From assembly GCF_001696605.3 (NCBI RefSeq), contig NZ_CP031716.1, forward strand, positions 372,001-436,000: DNA of 64,000 nt, written 5' to 3'. Shown in pieces: positions 18,334-27,136 of this stretch. Each line of letters starts with the position of its first letter. Position 1 is the stretch's first letter. The translations under genes and the position numbers were made by a program. The notes below the pieces were generated by a model. The model saw only the letters and a program-made list of their open reading frames with translations. It did no database searches and was not told the origin of the DNA. This stretch comes from Acinetobacter wuhouensis (GTDB lineage Bacteria; Pseudomonadota; Gammaproteobacteria; Pseudomonadales; Moraxellaceae).

Positions 18334-20427
18334 ATGTCAATGTTTAATGTGATTCGTAAAGAATTTCAATATGGTCAACATCAAGTTGTACTCGAAACAG
18401 GTCGCGTTGCTCGTCAAGCAAACACTGTAGTGATCACAATGGGCGGCGTAACAGTTTTAGTTGCTGTTGTTGCTCAACCAACTGCGAAAGCGGGTCAAGA
18501 CTTTTTCCCACTTACAGTTAACTATCAAGAAAAACAATATGCTGCGGGTCGTATCCCTGGCGGTTATGGTAAACGTGAAGGTCGTGCTTCAGAGTCTGAA
18601 ACTTTAATTTCACGCTTAATCGACCGTCCAATTCGTCCACTGTTCCCAGAAGGTTATTATAACGAAATCCAAGTGACGGCAACTGTTGTGTCTTCTGACA
18701 AAACTATGGAAGCTGATATTGCTGCAATGTTAGGTACTTCTGCTGCACTTGCGATTGCAGGTACGCCGTTCCGTGGTCCGATCGGTGGCGCGCGTGTTGG
18801 TTTAATCAACGGTGAATATGTTCTTAACCCGAACTTAGAACAACTTGCTCAATCTGATCTTGACCTTGTTGTTGCTGGTACAGAATCTGCTGTACTTATG
18901 GTTGAATCTGAAGCGAAAGAACTTTCAGAAGACCAAATGTTAGGCGCTGTGCTTTTCGGTCATGACGAAATGCAAATTGCGATCCAAGCAATTAAAGAAT
19001 TTGCAGCAGCTGCGGGTGCAACAGAGTCTACTTGGACTGCACCTGCGAAAAACGAAGATCTTCGTGCAAAATTAAAAGAAACATTTGAAGCTAAAATCTC
19101 TGAAGCTTATACGATTGCAGTTAAACAAGATCGTTATGCAGCTCTAGATGCGTTGGAAGCAGAAGCAAAAGCTCAATTTATCCCTGAAGAAGACGTTGAT
19201 GGCATCGCTGATGACCTAAACGAATTATTTGAAGATCTTAAATACCGCACCGTACGTGACAACATCCTTTCAGGTAAACCACGTATTGATGGTCGTGATA
19301 CTAAAACTGTTCGTGCATTAGACGTACAAGTGGGTGTATTAGACCGTGCTCACGGTTCTGCATTGTTCACACGTGGTGAAACTCAGGCTTTAGTTACAAC
19401 GACACTGGGTAATACTCGTGATGCGTTGATGGTTGATACTTTAGCGGGTACTAAAACTGACAACTTCATGTTGCACTACAACTTCCCTGCATATTCTGTA
19501 GGTGAAACTGGTCGTGAATCAGGTCCTAAACGTCGTGAAATCGGTCATGGTCGTTTGGCACGCCGTGGTGTTCAAGCTGTTCTTCCTGCGGCTGATCGCT
19601 TCCCGTATGTCATCCGTATCGTATCAGACATTACTGAATCTAACGGTTCATCTTCAATGGCTTCTGTATGTGGTGCTTCATTGTCACTTATGGATGCAGG
19701 TGTTCCACTTAAAGCACCAGTTGCGGGTATCGCAATGGGTCTAGTAAAAGAAGGCGAGCGTTTCGCAGTACTTTCTGACATCTTAGGTGATGAAGATCAC
19801 TTAGGTGATATGGACTTTAAAGTAGCGGGTTCTGCAAACGGTATTACTGCGCTTCAAATGGATATCAAAATCGAAGGTATCACTGAAGAAATTATGGAAG
19901 TTGCATTGAACCAAGCTTATGCAGGTCGTATGCATATTCTAAATGCAATGAACCAAGTGATTTCACGTGCTCGTCCTGAAATTTCAATGTTCGCGCCGAC
20001 ATTCCAAGTGATCAACATCAACCCTGATAAGATCCGTGATGTCATCGGTAAAGGTGGTGCGACGATTCGTGCAATCACTGAAGAAACTAAAGCTGCGATC
20101 GACATCGAAGACAATGGTACAGTACGTGTATTTGGTGAATCTAAAGCTGCTGCTCAAGCTGCAATTGCAAAAATCCAAGCTCTTACTGCTGAAGTTGAAC
20201 CTGGTACAATTTACCAAGGTAAAGTCATTCGTATCGTTGAATTTGGTGCGTTTGTAAACATCATGCCAGGTACAGATGGTTTACTTCACATTTCTCAAAT
20301 TTCAAACGAACGCGTTGCAAATGTAACTGACGTATTAGCTGAAGGGCAAGAAGTGAAAGTACAGGTTGCAGATGTTGATAACCGTGGTCGTATTAAACTT
20401 ACGATGAAAGACATCGACCAAGCGTAA
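18334..20427 (+). CDS. pnp: Polynucleotide phosphorylase (PNPase)
   Basis: PNPase is the trimeric 3'-5' phosphorolytic exoribonuclease of RNA decay. The 697-residue protein has two RNase PH domains (N-terminal [17 protein letters not shown] and a second starting about residue 315 with RVDGRD-like [38 protein letters not shown]). The helical linker lies between them. A KH domain ([20 protein letters not shown], ~565) and an S1 domain ([34 protein letters not shown], ~625) follow. Codon use is that of a highly expressed gene. It follows rpsO and a leader hairpin. Its 3' end and downstream junction exist in a second, diverged copy at 21941-22080. Confidence 0.98.
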   Translation: MSMFNVIRKEFQYGQHQVVLETGRVARQANTVVITMGGVTVLVAVVAQPTAKAGQDFFPLTVNYQEKQYAAGRIPGGYGKREGRASESETLISRLIDRPIRPLFPEGYYNEIQVTATVVSSDKTMEADIAAMLGTSAALAIAGTPFRGPIGGARVGLINGEYVLNPNLEQLAQSDLDLVVAGTESAVLMVESEAKELSEDQMLGAVLFGHDEMQIAIQAIKEFAAAAGATESTWTAPAKNEDLRAKLKETFEAKISEAYTIAVKQDRYAALDALEAEAKAQFIPEEDVDGIADDLNELFEDLKYRTVRDNILSGKPRIDGRDTKTVRALDVQVGVLDRAHGSALFTRGETQALVTTTLGNTRDALMVDTLAGTKTDNFMLHYNFPAYSVGETGRESGPKRREIGHGRLARRGVQAVLPAADRFPYVIRIVSDITESNGSSSMASVCGASLSLMDAGVPLKAPVAGIAMGLVKEGERFAVLSDILGDEDHLGDMDFKVAGSANGITALQMDIKIEGITEEIMEVALNQAYAGRMHILNAMNQVISRARPEISMFAPTFQVININPDKIRDVIGKGGATIRAITEETKAAIDIEDNGTVRVFGESKAAAQAAIAKIQALTAEVEPGTIYQGKVIRIVEFGAFVNIMPGTDGLLHISQISNERVANVTDVLAEGQEVKVQVADVDNRGRIKLTMKDIDQA

Positions 20428-20543
20428 TAGACGCAAGATTTATTTTTTCTAAAAGAGCCTGCTAAATGCAGGCTTTTTTATGGCATGTTGAAAATAAGGA
20501 AGATCAACAATAACGGTTAAGCGCTGTGAATATACAAAAGCAT
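20403..20543. repeat. pnp-corA junction repeat, copy A
   Basis: This segment covers the last codons of pnp, the shared terminator, a GGCATG.TG.....TAAGGAAGA.CAACAATAA stretch and a corA-like start (GTGAATATACAAAAG). It is matched, with many substitutions and small indels, by copy B at 21941-22080. Together they bracket the 20547-21773 gene as direct repeats. Confidence 0.85.
20451..20479 (+). terminator. pnp terminator (in repeat copy A)
   Basis: AGCCTGC (20456-20462) pairs with GCAGGCT (20468-20474), followed by six T. It is located 24 bp after the pnp stop codon. Confidence 0.9.
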
Positions 20544-20561
20544 TGGTCAAATAACTTGAAC
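20526..20561 (+). pseudogene. Remnant of a corA 5' end
   Basis: GTGAATATACAAAAG at 20526 matches the start of corA at 22068 (GTGAATATGCAAAG), including the upstream CGCTGTG/AGCTGTG context. Translation continues only about 12 codons, to a stop at 20562-20564. It is interpreted as the truncated start of an ancestral corA left by the event that introduced the 20547-21773 gene. It is too short to be sure alone; the surrounding repeat makes it likely. Confidence 0.55.
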
Positions 20562-21773
20562 TGACCAATCCTTGCTATTTAATTTTTCTAGATAAGGAAT
20601 AGGGACTACAAAAGTAAACTTATTGGCTTTAACTGTTGAAGTGTATTTACAAATCACATGATTTTCTTTATCTACGATTGCCCAAGAAAATTTTTCACCA
20701 TTTTTTTTGTTTGATGGGATCGAAAATTCTGAAGTTGTATCCCAACCAACATGAAAGTTGGGTCTATTTTCATGTCCATTTTCTTGTTGAGGATGGTTTG
20801 GGAATTTAACCGTATTTTCATAATTAAACTGGCTGTCGTGGTGTAAAACACTGCCTTTAATTTGTTTCCATATCACATCTCTGAGAAAATGTTGATCCTG
20901 CCCAAAATATAGTTTTGACTGACATGTTTTATTATATTTGAGGATTTGGCTTTTTATATCTTCTATAATTCCTGTCACTCCACCCCACATACCTGCCAAA
21001 ATGATATCTGTATGTGTATATCCATCACGCATGATATGAAATGCTTTATCACTTTCGAGCCATTCATTTACAGCATATTGTTCTCTAGTCGATACAATAG
21101 AATCTGCATCACGGATTATAAATCTATCAATATTTTCATCATCAATAACTAAAAAGCGCCACATCGTGCCGTGGATCATTTTTTTAACTTCATCAGATAC
21201 GAAGTGTAACTCAGCACCATTTGCAACTAATCTATCTAATACTTCTTGGGGGACGCTACGATCGACGTAAAATCGGCATGTCCAATTTGGATATAAATTT
21301 TTCGCCTCTATTGTATTTAAAATGGCTGTTTCGCAATATCTTGGTGAATCGCCATAGATTGAAAAACTAATGATATTTTTAGTTTTATCATTACCTATAG
21401 GTTTTGGTTTGGTGTGTATTTCCAAAAAATCTTGAGTATCATTTAAAGATAAAAGTTGATTACCGACTTTTAAAAAGTTTTCAAAATCATTCAACAAATA
21501 ATGTATGGATGATAATTTACCTAAGAGATATAAAGTCTCACCATTCGCTTTAATCGATTTTAAAATATATTCTTTTGCGAGTGCATATTCTTTTATTTCA
21601 AAATAACAATCTGAAATTTCAAGATTTATATCTTTTGAAGAGTAAAAAGTATTCGGTTTTTTTAAAAGTTCTATTGCTTCGTTATACCTTCCATTAAGTT
21701 TAAGATCTTTTATTTTTTCACCTACGTTTACGTTTGAAAATAATGGTGAGTTAAATTTAGTTGTCTTTTTCAT
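20547..21773 (-). CDS. TPR-like protein with glycosyltransferase-type C-terminal domain
   Basis: The 408-residue product has no signal peptide. Residues ~15-130 are helical hairpins of TPR type (KLNGRYNEAIELLKKPN, EISDCYFEIKEYALAKEYILKSIKANGE). From ~135 a Rossmann-like domain begins (NIISFSIYGDSPRYCETAILNTIEAKNLYPNWTCRFYVD), and FIIRDADSIVSTRE carries a DxD-like RDADS motif, suggesting a nucleotide-sugar-dependent glycosyltransferase. AMWGGV-type (LAGMWGGVTGI) and FGQDQHFLRD follow. The gene is clearly more AT-rich than pnp and corA, and it sits opposite to both inside duplicated junction DNA, all of which suggests acquisition. Its acceptor is unknown. Such proteins occur in surface-glycan loci, but no such locus is nearby. 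Confidence 0.65.
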   Translation of the reverse strand: MKKTTKFNSPLFSNVNVGEKIKDLKLNGRYNEAIELLKKPNTFYSSKDINLEISDCYFEIKEYALAKEYILKSIKANGETLYLLGKLSSIHYLLNDFENFLKVGNQLLSLNDTQDFLEIHTKPKPIGNDKTKNIISFSIYGDSPRYCETAILNTIEAKNLYPNWTCRFYVDRSVPQEVLDRLVANGAELHFVSDEVKKMIHGTMWRFLVIDDENIDRFIIRDADSIVSTREQYAVNEWLESDKAFHIMRDGYTHTDIILAGMWGGVTGIIEDIKSQILKYNKTCQSKLYFGQDQHFLRDVIWKQIKGSVLHHDSQFNYENTVKFPNHPQQENGHENRPNFHVGWDTTSEFSIPSNKKNGEKFSWAIVDKENHVICKYTSTVKANKFTFVVPIPYLEKLNSKDWSVQVI

Positions 21774-21940
21774 TATATAAATCTTTTATTTGAGGTCTTG
21801 GTATAACACGTTAAGTTAATCTGTTTTGAGCTCGATTACAATTAGAGTGTGATTTGTCTCTTTCATAAATCAAAAAAAAGATCACTTAATTTATTGTTTT
21901 TAGATTAGATTATTTTTCATATTTCATGAGTGCTTTATAG

Positions 21941-22080
21941 GTGAAATCTGTAGATCGAGCGCAATTGACGTGGGATTCACAATTTTCTTTAAAAGAGCCT
22001 GCTTCATGCAGGCTTTTTTATGGCATGATGCGAGTAAGGAAGACCAACAATAATTTTTTTAAAAGCTGTGAATATGCAAA
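21941..22080. repeat. pnp-corA junction repeat, copy B
   Basis: It begins with a degenerate pnp 3' end (GTGAAATCTGTAGATCGAGCGCAATTGACG compares with ATGAAAGACATCGACCAAGCGTAATAGACG, gapped), then the same terminator (AGCCTGC 21996-22002, GCAGGCT 22008-22014), the TAAGGAAGACCAACAATAA stretch and the functional corA start. It is the partner of copy A at 20403-20543. The intact corA reading frame continues from this copy, whereas intact pnp ends in copy A. Confidence 0.85.
21991..22019 (+). terminator. Duplicated terminator before corA
   Basis: AGCCTGC and GCAGGCT arms with a 5-nt loop and a T-run duplicate the pnp terminator at 20451-20479. No plus-strand gene now precedes it directly. Confidence 0.8.
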
Positions 22081-23297
22081 GTTTTTATTTTTTTCAGCAT
22101 CCTGAAGCACCCTTTACCTGTGTACAAAAAGAACCTGTATTTAATGTAGAGCAGCAATTTGTCTGGATTGATTGTACCCGTGAAGATGTGGTGAATCGTG
22201 CAGAACAGTGGCAACAAGAAATATTGCAGAATACTCAAATTCAGGTCAATGAATATCATTTAAAAGATCTTTTAAATATTGAGCACCCATGTGCATTCGA
22301 TGCGATGGAGGATTATGATTTACTCATTTTTAGAAAGTTGATTACCCCAGACGATCAAATTAATAGTGGGGAAAATGCACTAGAAAAGCATGACACAATA
22401 TTTGGATTAGCCACATCACCAGTCAGTTTTATTATTACCTCTCATGCACTAATCACGGTACATGAAAAAGGTAATCATGCTTTTGAAAGCTATCTTACGA
22501 GAATCATGAATATCATGAGCAAAAGTATAGATGAGCAAAATAAACCGCGTAAATTAGCGACGACGCCTGTCGATTTGGCCTTACGCTTACTCAATAGTAT
22601 GGTGGATGGATATTTAGACCTGCGAAAGCCTTTGTCTCGCCGTGTAGAATTTTGGCAACAAGAACTTTTACAAGGCAATCGTCGTTTTGCCAAGTGGCAT
22701 CAGCTATTTCAGGAAAATATGGTCTTTCAGCAAATTGAGAATTTGTGTGAGGAGCAGATCGATTCTTTACAGGAATTACGCGATGAAATTGTTGAAAATT
22801 ACACCCATTTAAAGGGTAAAAAACACAATGAAAAACAAGATATTATGCTTGTTCGAGTGGATGATTTAACCAGTCATGTTGAGCGAATTCAAAAATATAC
22901 AGTTCGCTTAAGTACAGCGATTCAAACAGCGATTGATCTACATTTTTCTGCTATCGCCAATCAAACTAATGAAAATATGCGGATTCTCGCAATCATTACC
23001 GCAGTATTTGCACCATTAACTTTATTAACCGGTGTATATGGAATGAATTTTGAATTTATTCCAGGCTTAAAGAGTCCAATTGGTTTTTGGATCATGCTCA
23101 GTGCAATGTTGATTTGTACTGTAGGATTACTGATCTATTTTTATCGACGACATTTGGTTGGGCGAGGGGAAAGGAGTGTGATTGATATGTTGGCGCAACA
23201 ACATAATAATCAACACGTTAACTTTTTATGGTTTTTGGACTATGAGCCGATTAAACAAACCATGAAAGAAGTTGAAAAAATAACAAAGCTAAAGTAA
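22068..23297 (+). CDS. corA: CorA-family divalent cation transporter
   Basis: CorA proteins are pentameric inner-membrane channels for Mg2+ (or Zn2+ in the ZntB branch). The 409-residue protein has a long cytoplasmic domain with helices. Two C-terminal membrane segments follow (ILAIITAVFAPLTLLTGVYG and IGFWIMLSAMLICTVGLLIYFYRRH). The signature YGMNFEF at the end of the first segment contains the family GMN selectivity motif. The start is GTG 22068 or the in-frame ATG at 22074. Its 5' region is the second copy of a duplicated pnp-corA junction. Substrate (Mg versus other cation) cannot be decided from sequence. Confidence 0.88.
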   Translation: MNMQSFYFFQHPEAPFTCVQKEPVFNVEQQFVWIDCTREDVVNRAEQWQQEILQNTQIQVNEYHLKDLLNIEHPCAFDAMEDYDLLIFRKLITPDDQINSGENALEKHDTIFGLATSPVSFIITSHALITVHEKGNHAFESYLTRIMNIMSKSIDEQNKPRKLATTPVDLALRLLNSMVDGYLDLRKPLSRRVEFWQQELLQGNRRFAKWHQLFQENMVFQQIENLCEEQIDSLQELRDEIVENYTHLKGKKHNEKQDIMLVRVDDLTSHVERIQKYTVRLSTAIQTAIDLHFSAIANQTNENMRILAIITAVFAPLTLLTGVYGMNFEFIPGLKSPIGFWIMLSAMLICTVGLLIYFYRRHLVGRGERSVIDMLAQQHNNQHVNFLWFLDYEPIKQTMKEVEKITKLK

Positions 23298-23338
23298 TCA
23301 CATAGCTAGAGTAATCATAAAACTGACATAATTATGGA

Positions 23339-23608
23339 TTATTCTAGTGATACATTCATGTGAGCAGACCTTTGTAAAATTGAATAAAGCTGATCTTTTA
23401 ATCGCAGTTTTTTTCGTTTGAGCTGTTCAATATTTTCATGAATATGATTGAGTGGATCAAGCTCTAGCTGACTAATTTCACGATCGAGTTCATCATGATC
23501 AGTTAAAAGCTTGGCAAAATGCGGATCTTCTTGTTTGAGGATACACATGAGATTGTGATGTTCTGGGAACATGTGTTTCAACTTTTTATTCATTACTTTC
23601 GAATTCAT
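23339..23608 (-). CDS. YdcH-type small coiled-coil protein (DUF465)
   Basis: An 89-residue protein with the DUF465 pattern: FPEHHNLMCILKQEDPHFAKLLTDHDELDREISQLE, followed by HIHENIEQLKRKKLRLKDQLYSIL. It is a short helical hairpin with strong coiled-coil character; the family has no firmly established function. The ATG at 23608 (MNSKVMNKKLKHMF) or the internal MNKKLKHMF could be used. It is convergent with corA, 41 bp from its stop, and has no terminator hairpin that I can see. Confidence 0.8.
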   Translation of the reverse strand: MNSKVMNKKLKHMFPEHHNLMCILKQEDPHFAKLLTDHDELDREISQLELDPLNHIHENIEQLKRKKLRLKDQLYSILQRSAHMNVSLE

Positions 23609-23728
23609 TAGAGCCCTTAACCTCTTATTTATAAAATTCTAAATCATAAAACAAAACGGAAAGACAAGCTCTCCATCATGACAGGTTAAATAATAACCTG
23701 CCACTAGGTATTAACAATTTGAAATGAA

Positions 23729-24067
23729 TTAGTGTGAATGTAGATGAAGGTGTTTGACTTGTTTCCGTAATTGTTGAACCTCATCAAGTAAATCCATCAT
23801 CATTGCAACAGCAGATAAACTTGCTTCAAAATCTCGTTGAAGGCGATAGGCTCGTCGAGCACGTGCAATGTCTTCTCCAAAAAATTGATGAATACGATCT
23901 TCTGGTCGAGCAGGTAAGATTTCATATTCTAGTAATTGTAAAATCCACTCAGGGCTTTGACCACAGGCTTGGGCAAAATTTTTGAGATCTAAATTTAGGT
24001 TTTCATCTACGATTTCGGCATCTTGGAAACCGTCATAGACAATTTCACGGTATTGAATAGTTGTCAT
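23729..24067 (-). CDS. cbpM: CbpM-like chaperone modulator
   Basis: CbpM binds the J-domain of CbpA and inhibits its co-chaperone and DNA-binding activity. This 112-residue helical protein has the MerR-like helix pattern LDLKNFAQACGQSPEWILQLLEYEILPARPED and IARARRAYRLQRDFEASLSAVAMMMDLLDEVQQLRKQVKHLHLH. It lies directly downstream of cbpA (48 bp), which is the standard cbpA-cbpM operon. The C-terminus is His-rich. A CAGGTTA/TAACCTG hairpin lies after it at 23681-23700, without a clear T-run. Confidence 0.85.
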   Translation of the reverse strand: MTTIQYREIVYDGFQDAEIVDENLNLDLKNFAQACGQSPEWILQLLEYEILPARPEDRIHQFFGEDIARARRAYRLQRDFEASLSAVAMMMDLLDEVQQLRKQVKHLHLHSH

Positions 24068-24115
24068 GATTGCTCTCCTTTAGCAGAGTGATTGATTTAT
24101 CAATCAATTATTCAG

Positions 24116-25081
24116 TTATGAACGTGGATTAAAGTCATGAAAAGCATTGGAAAAATCTTGATATGCTTTTTGCTGTTGTTCTGTGTTGGCCTTTGGATAA
24201 ACGATATTGATGACTAAATATAAATGTCCAGGTACTTTTGCAGGGATGCCTTTATCTTTTAAGCGCAGTTGTTGATTATTTTTGGCATTCTGTGGGACAT
24301 TTACTTTGACTTTACCCGCAGGTGTATCTATTTCAATACTTTGACCCAGTGCTGCCTCCCAAGGGGTAACATCTACGGTGTAATATACATCTGCGCCTTC
24401 GACACGAATACGATCAGTATCTTGGTATTGAATTTCGATATATAAGTCACCATTCTCACCGCCATTAATTCCAGCCTGCCCTTGTTTAGAAAGACGAATT
24501 TGTTGTCCTTCTTTCATTCCCTTTGGGATTTTTACTTGAAGTGTTTTGCGTTGAACTTCGGCTTCGCCATAAGCATTATAAGTCGGAATTTGTAGGGTGA
24601 TGGTTTGTGTTGAACCTTCATAGGCAATATTCACAGGAACTTGAATACTGGCGTGTTGATCTTCACCTTTATAACTACGTTGTTGAGAGCCCCTTTGTCC
24701 ATATTCTTGTTGGCGTCCGCCACCAAACCCACCACCAAAACGTCCAAACAAATCTTCAAAACCGCTAAAGTCTTGACCACCTGTATTGCCACTTGAACGA
24801 TAGAATTGACTGCCATCAAAGCCACTTTGTCCACTGCTTTGTCCGCCAAAGCCTGCTGTATTGGCATAAGGGTTGTCGAGTTCGAAATCGTATTGTTTTT
24901 TCTTTTCTTCATTACTGAGCGTGTCATAAGCGACATTAATGCCTTGCATTCTTTCCTCAGCATCAGCTTCTTTACTCACATCTGGATGATATTTTCGAGC
25001 CAATTTACGATATGCTTTTTTAATTTCATCAGGCGTCGCAGTTCTTGCAACTCCCAGTTCTTCATAATAATTTTTTGCCAT
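24116..25081 (-). CDS. cbpA: CbpA-like DnaJ-family co-chaperone
   Basis: The J-domain occupies residues ~3-70: YYEELGVARTATPDEIKKAYRKLARKYHPDV contains the invariant HPD. A Gly/Phe-rich linker with many GFGG and GQ repeats follows (~80-135), then two C-terminal beta-sandwich peptide-binding domains (KIPKGMKEGQQIRLSKQGQAG, GDLYIEIQYQ, VNVPQNAKNNQQLRLKDKGIP). The Cys-rich zinc region of true DnaJ is absent, which is the CbpA class. The preferred start is MAKNYYEELG at 25081; an upstream in-frame ATG at 25093 would add MTEN. It is followed by cbpM in an operon. Confidence 0.92.
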   Translation of the reverse strand: MAKNYYEELGVARTATPDEIKKAYRKLARKYHPDVSKEADAEERMQGINVAYDTLSNEEKKKQYDFELDNPYANTAGFGGQSSGQSGFDGSQFYRSSGNTGGQDFSGFEDLFGRFGGGFGGGRQQEYGQRGSQQRSYKGEDQHASIQVPVNIAYEGSTQTITLQIPTYNAYGEAEVQRKTLQVKIPKGMKEGQQIRLSKQGQAGINGGENGDLYIEIQYQDTDRIRVEGADVYYTVDVTPWEAALGQSIEIDTPAGKVKVNVPQNAKNNQQLRLKDKGIPAKVPGHLYLVINIVYPKANTEQQQKAYQDFSNAFHDFNPRS

Positions 25082-25306
25082 ATTCTCAGTCATTAATTGT
25101 TTATCTTTATTATAGTTTTATGCTTTTTTTGAGATCTATGGAAGCCTTTCTTCGTGTTGTTATTGTTTCAAAATTTATAGCTGAAAAACGAGTTCTAGAT
25201 CAATGTTATTTTTATTCAATTATTGAACAAGTATTTTCACGTTATTGGGGATTATTGTTTATAGTTTCAGGTTATTTAAATCCATTTAGGATAAGGCAGG
25301 GCTTAT

Positions 25307-25330
25307 AAAAAAAGCGCCGAAGCGCTTTAA
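25307..25330. terminator. Intrinsic terminator after the DUF2147 gene
   Basis: AAAGCGC-CGAA-GCGCTTT is a 7-bp stem with a tetraloop; on the minus strand it is followed by a run of T. It sits just beyond the 25338 stop codon. Confidence 0.8.
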
Positions 25331-25337
25331 TATAAAT

Positions 25338-25781
25338 CTATTCAATTCTCAACCAAGTCACACTCCGCCCTAACATTGATACACCAATATATCCACGCAT
25401 ATTTAAGCGATTATTTTTTGCATTTACTTTGGCTTTCCCTTTATAAACTTTACCTGATAACGGGTCTAATACTTGCCCATCAATAAATTCATTTGGGCTA
25501 TTTGGATCCTGTTTAAATCCTGAAATAATCTGTAAGCCCACGTAAGGTGCATTTTTTAAGTTCCCTTTACACTGTAAGCATTTCGGTTCTAATGGTTTAC
25601 CTGGTAATGGACGGATAGTATAAATTTTCCCTGAATATGTGCCATCTGGATTTTTTACAATTTCGACATCGGCACGAGAATAACCTGTTTTATCATCTAC
25701 AGTTTTCCATTTCCCTGTTAAATCATAAGCATGGCTTAGGCTTGTAATTAGGCTCAAGCAGCAGAGTAAAATCTTTTTCAT
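25338..25781 (-). CDS. Exported DUF2147 protein
   Basis: The 147-residue product begins with a signal peptide (MKKILLCCLSLITSLSHA, cleavage after SHA). The mature part starts YDLTGKWKTVDDKTGYSRADVEIVKN and contains GTYSGKIYTI, CLQCKGNLKNAPYVGLQIISGFK and LDPLSGKVYKGKAKV, ending RSVTWLRIE. This is the DUF2147 beta-barrel-like family, common in Acinetobacter and without a known function. One CxxC pair (CLQC) could form a disulfide in the periplasm. It is a monocistronic unit with a strong terminator. Confidence 0.85.
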   Translation of the reverse strand: MKKILLCCLSLITSLSHAYDLTGKWKTVDDKTGYSRADVEIVKNPDGTYSGKIYTIRPLPGKPLEPKCLQCKGNLKNAPYVGLQIISGFKQDPNSPNEFIDGQVLDPLSGKVYKGKAKVNAKNNRLNMRGYIGVSMLGRSVTWLRIE

Positions 25782-26114
25782 ATTCTTACATCCTTTTTAT
25801 TTAAATCATAAGTATGAATTATTATGAATAGACTCTACCTTTTATAAGTATAAATCAAGATTTTATTATTTAAATATGTTTAGTTAAATCAGTGTGTTAT
25901 TTATTATTAAAGGTATATTTTTTGAATGGGTTTGATCGAATATATACTGTTTATTTTTTATTTTGAGTGATTTAAGTTTTACTAATTAAAATTACAGTAT
26001 TCGATAAGAATAAAATAAATAATTTTTATTTTTAAAGTGAGATATATGTCACAAATTTATGTTTGGTTTTTCGGGTATTATTTAAATATAAGAATATGTA
26101 TTAATCTGCAAAAA
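25782..26114. other. AT-rich non-coding interval
   Basis: About 330 bp of strongly AT-rich sequence lies between the DUF2147 gene start and the hslO terminator. I see no reading frame, RNA structure or repeat in it beyond promoter-like A/T tracts serving the DUF2147 gene. Confidence 0.6.
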
Positions 26115-26140
26115 AAATAGCAAACCTAAGTTTGCTATTT
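26115..26140 (-). terminator. hslO terminator
   Basis: AAATAGCAAAC-CTAA-GTTTGCTATTT is a perfect 11-bp stem; on the minus strand a long run of T follows. It lies about 30 bp beyond the hslO stop. Confidence 0.9.
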
Positions 26141-26171
26141 AAACTGGATCAATTTAAGTTAGTGGAATTAT

Positions 26172-27047
26172 TTAACTTAAATGCTCACCAAAGAGACTAA
26201 GTGCCTCTTTTGCAGTGAACTGATATTTTTTATTACAGAACTGACAATCCATTTCGATTGGGTTTTGAATTTCTAAAGTTTCTTTGACCGCATCTAAACC
26301 AATTTGAATCAATGCATTTTGACACTTCTCATGTGAGCACGTGCAATTAAATTGCAAGTTTTCCACTTCTGGAAGACGAACTTCTTCTTCATTGTATAAG
26401 CGATAAAGAATGTCTTGGGCTTCCAAATCGGTTAATTCTTCAGATTTGAGTGTTTGAGTCAGCATGATCAGGCGTGGCCACAAATCTTCATCGACACGTT
26501 GCTGTTCTTCTTCATTATTACGCGGTAATAATTGGATCAGTAAGCCTCCCGCATTGTGATGTGTACTAGCCAAAACAATACGTGTAGGAATTTGTGCAGA
26601 CAAATCGTAGTACTGCATTAAGCAACCTGCAAGTGTTGGTTTATCTAAAGGTACGATACCTTGATAACGCTCACCATGCTCAGGTTCAATATTAATAAAC
26701 AAAACAGGTTGTTGTAGGGTGCTGAGTACAGTGCTGCTATCCTCACTGAGCATGAAGTGCGGATCTTCTTCATAGTCTGCAAGCGCACGTACATCACCTA
26801 AGTGATTGCATTCAGCCATTGCCCATTTAAAAGTACCTTGCGCTTGGATTTGTAAGCTGATACGTCCTTTAATTTTTAATGTGCTGGCAAGTAGCGCAGT
26901 TGCACAAAGCATTTCACCCAAAAGAATAGCAACCGCTGGTGCATAGTCTCGTTGAGCTAAAATGGTTTGTAGTGCCGTATCTAAATGCACAACTTCACCG
27001 CGAACAGGGCTGTCTTCAATATAAAAACGTTGACGTAAATCAGTCAT
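26172..27047 (-). CDS. hslO: Hsp33, redox-regulated holdase chaperone
   Basis: Hsp33 is activated by oxidation of its zinc-binding cysteines and protects proteins during oxidative stress. The C-terminal zinc site is complete: CTCSHEKC (CxC then a further Cys) and CQFC (CxxC). The N-terminal domain has the family core: DYAPAVAILLGEMLCATALLASTLKIKGRISLQIQAQG, and AGGLLIQLLP. The frame extends to 27059 through an unlikely TTG, but the ATG at 27047 (MTDLRQRFYIEDSPVRGEVV) matches family starts. The length of about 291 residues is normal. Confidence 0.95.
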   Translation of the reverse strand: MTDLRQRFYIEDSPVRGEVVHLDTALQTILAQRDYAPAVAILLGEMLCATALLASTLKIKGRISLQIQAQGTFKWAMAECNHLGDVRALADYEEDPHFMLSEDSSTVLSTLQQPVLFINIEPEHGERYQGIVPLDKPTLAGCLMQYYDLSAQIPTRIVLASTHHNAGGLLIQLLPRNNEEEQQRVDEDLWPRLIMLTQTLKSEELTDLEAQDILYRLYNEEEVRLPEVENLQFNCTCSHEKCQNALIQIGLDAVKETLEIQNPIEMDCQFCNKKYQFTAKEALSLFGEHLS

Positions 27048-27136
27048 AAAATTCTCCAAATCCCTGTTTAGATGGTGGCGATATTATAAATCACAAGTTT
27101 ATTTTGTACTAAAACTTGATGGCTTTATATGTACGA

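Noticed and set aside
25118..25308. Plus-strand frame between cbpA and the DUF2147 gene
   Set aside because: Overlaps the start of cbpA on the opposite strand, lacks a ribosome site, and the composition (Phe/Ser/Ile-rich) is that of AT-rich non-coding DNA.
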